Assembly (NCBI GenBank): GCA_009785775.1
Contig: WQVR01000047.1
Location: 1 to 6,839 of the forward strand
DNA: 6,839 bases
Source: Candidatus Proendomicrobium guianensium
GTDB taxonomy: Bacteria > Elusimicrobiota > Endomicrobiia > Endomicrobiales > Endomicrobiaceae
Direction of reading: 5' to 3'
Positions 6,063 through 6,839 of the stretch are shown here, piece by piece. Both the position numbers and the translations under genes were made by a program. Below the pieces are notes generated by a model. The model worked only from the letters and a program-made list of their open reading frames with translations, was not told where the DNA came from and made no database searches. Every line of letters starts with the position of its first letter. Position 1 is the stretch's first letter.

Positions 6063-6383
6063 TTAGTCTGTAAATTTTATTACTACAGCGCTGCCTCTTT
6101 CATGAACAACAATTCCATCTCCATGCATTCTTCTGGGCGAAGTAATAATTACAACCCCATCTCCCCCGAGCCTTGCGGCTCTTCTTCTTAAACCCCTGAC
6201 ATTTTCATTGACAGTTCTGATTTCAGCTATTTCTTTAAAAGGTCTGTCTGGGGGGCGTGCGCGAAATATTTGTACGTTTTGATAATCTTGCCTTGGCGGG
6301 GCGTGTTCAACATAGACATTTGTTTTGGCGCAACCCGCAAAAAATAAAACCGCACAAGTGAATATCAAGTATACCTTTTTCAC
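6063..6383 (-). CDS. Small secreted lipoprotein
   Basis: 106 residues from a GTG start at 6381-6383. A longer in-frame reading to an ATG at 6494 is possible, but it would run through the consensus promoter at 6414-6442 and gives a non-signal N-terminus. The GTG has GAGG six bases upstream and yields a classical signal: VKK, a hydrophobic core (4-16) and a lipobox ending FAGC with the modified Cys at 18. The mature part contains VQIFRARPPDRPFKEIAEI (37-55) and GLRRRAARLGGDGVVI (64-79). This resembles a family of small bacterial lipoproteins with 'PP.rpy.eIg.i' followed by an 'lr.rAa.lGadaVi' helix, whose function is not firmly known to me. It would be anchored in the envelope. The gene has its own promoter and terminator, so it is a single-gene unit. 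It could be a host gene beside the prophage or a prophage cargo gene. Confidence 0.82.
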   Translation of the reverse strand: MKKVYLIFTCAVLFFAGCAKTNVYVEHAPPRQDYQNVQIFRARPPDRPFKEIAEIRTVNENVRGLRRRAARLGGDGVVIITSPRRMHGDGIVVHERGSAVVIKFTD

Positions 6384-6389
6384 AATACA

Positions 6390-6393
6390 CCTC
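6390..6393 (-). promoter_or_regulatory. Ribosome binding site deciding the lipoprotein start
   Basis: GAGG on the minus strand sits six bases before the GTG at 6381-6383. It supports this codon over the upstream in-frame ATG at 6494, which lies beyond the promoter. Confidence 0.65.
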
Positions 6394-6413
6394 AAATTAT
6401 TATATTTTATATA

Positions 6414-6442
6414 ATTATATATTATAAAATATAATAAGTCAA
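6414..6442 (-). promoter_or_regulatory. Sigma-70 promoter of the lipoprotein gene
   Basis: On the minus strand, TTGACT (6437-6442) is separated by exactly 17 bases from a perfect TATAAT (6414-6419). Transcription would start near 6407, leaving a leader of about 24 bases with the GAGG site. The spacer and surroundings are nearly pure A and T. This is the best housekeeping promoter in the window and suggests constitutive expression. Confidence 0.85.
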
Positions 6443-6476
6443 GCTTTTTATTTAGCGGCAGTTTATTAAAACATTT

Positions 6477-6505
6477 TTTACAAATTTTCTGCAATTTGTT
6501 AAAAT
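6477..6505 (+). promoter_or_regulatory. Sigma-70 promoter of the 61-residue gene
   Basis: TTTACA (6477-6482), a 17-base spacer and TAAAAT (6500-6505) each match consensus at five of six positions. The start would be near 6512, about 26 bases before the ATG at 6538. It is divergent from the lipoprotein promoter, with about 34 bases between the two -35 boxes, so the genes may share control. Confidence 0.7.
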
Positions 6506-6537
6506 GCCTAAAGCGTATTTAAAAAGGAGATTAAACT

Positions 6538-6723
6538 ATGTTTATAACCCTTACCGGCACAAACGAAGAAAAAATTTTAGTGCGTACCGCCGCAATTTCA
6601 GCACTTACCCTTGAAAACACAAAAGAAACCTCTGTGATTTTAAACTGCGGCAAAGAACTACGCGTTGTAGAAAGCATAAACATTATACACGATGAAATAA
6701 AAAGCTTAGAGTTTGGTAGTTAA
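6538..6723 (+). CDS. Small conserved-type protein, weakly FlbD-like
   Basis: 61 residues. ATG preceded by AAGGAGA with seven bases of spacing and by a good promoter, so this short gene is very likely real. The pattern (MFITLTGTNEEKILVRTAAI, then VILNCGKELRVVESINIIHDEI) is a compact beta-rich fold seen in small proteins that begin 'MI.LT..nG..i.vn...I' and end 'G....V.Es...i...I'. These include flagellar FlbD-like proteins and many phage-encoded small proteins. The match is only to general pattern, and no flagellar genes are nearby, so I leave function open. It has one Cys and no membrane segment or signal. It starts a plus-strand unit that may continue past the window. Confidence 0.75.
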   Translation: MFITLTGTNEEKILVRTAAISALTLENTKETSVILNCGKELRVVESINIIHDEIKSLEFGS

Positions 6724-6753
6724 GTTTTAGCTGGCTGGTTTTTTCGGGCGGCT

Positions 6754-6839
6754 ATGCAAAAATTTGTTTCGCAAGCGCGTTTTAATGCGAAGCTTGTAAA
6801 GCGGCGGCTAAAGCATGGATATCAAAAGTATCTCTCGGA
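6754..6839 (+). CDS. Possible N-terminus of another gene (partial)
   Basis: From ATG 6754 the frame stays open to the window end, giving 28 basic residues starting MQKFVSQARFNAKLVKRRLK. The same frame is open from the TAA that ends the 61-residue gene, 39 codons in all. The upstream GGGCGG is a poor ribosome site and there is no separate promoter, so if real it would be co-transcribed with the upstream gene. A short minus-strand reading ending at 6782 (last residues FDIHALAAALQASH) competes with it. The open stretch is too short to decide. Confidence 0.3.
   Translation, partial: MQKFVSQARFNAKLVKRRLKHGYQKYLS

Noticed and set aside
6384..6494. N-terminal extension of the lipoprotein to ATG 6494
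   Set aside because: It would be encoded upstream of the consensus promoter and would bury the signal peptide and lipobox in the middle of the protein.
6766..6793. Imperfect inverted repeat around TTCGCA and TGCGAA near the right end
   Set aside because: One mismatch in eight pairs, a 12-base loop and no T-tract; it lies in a possible coding frame and is not a convincing terminator or attachment site.

Overview
The window looks like part of a prophage or phage-derived region in a moderately AT-rich bacterium. Most genes carry a canonical AAGGAG-type ribosome binding site and promoters match sigma-70 consensus, so an ordinary bacterial host is implied. The lipoprotein and the multi-pass membrane protein fit a didermic host. 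I cannot name the genus. A faint resemblance of one segment to the type IV pilin-like proteins abundant in Elusimicrobiota is only a hint.

The core is a minus-strand virion block, read from right to left: portal (3773-5794), a small Ala/Gly-rich protein resembling podovirus internal or ejection proteins (2941-3771), major capsid protein (917-1879), and a small capsid-adjacent protein (369-764). Portal and capsid are recognised with good confidence from family motifs; both belong to the families typical of short-tailed or P22-like phages. A terminator hairpin (339-356) ends the block, and a partial plus-strand gene (1-276) converges on it.

The block is interrupted by a plus-strand gene (2136-2939) for an unrecognised four-helix membrane protein. 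It sits tail-to-tail with the ejection-like gene, one base apart, and has no Shine-Dalgarno at any candidate start. It looks like a cargo (moron) gene, possibly translated from a leaderless mRNA. A 52-53 bp imperfect repeat lies upstream of both the portal and capsid genes in the same orientation (2060-2112 and 5888-5940). It is ungapped, has 40 of 52 identities and contains a fully conserved 12-mer. It is the best candidate here for an undescribed phage late-gene control element, which would co-regulate the two halves of the split virion operon.

To the right, an independent unit has clear signals: a small lipoprotein gene (6063-6383, minus) with a consensus promoter and a strong terminator, and a divergent 61-residue protein gene (6538-6723, plus) with its own promoter. 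The last 120 bases may hold the start of another plus-strand gene. Gene-free stretches near or above 150 bases (765-916, 1880-2105, 5795-6062, 6384-6537) hold the hairpins, repeats and promoters listed. No tRNA, rRNA, CRISPR array, insertion sequence or attachment site was seen.
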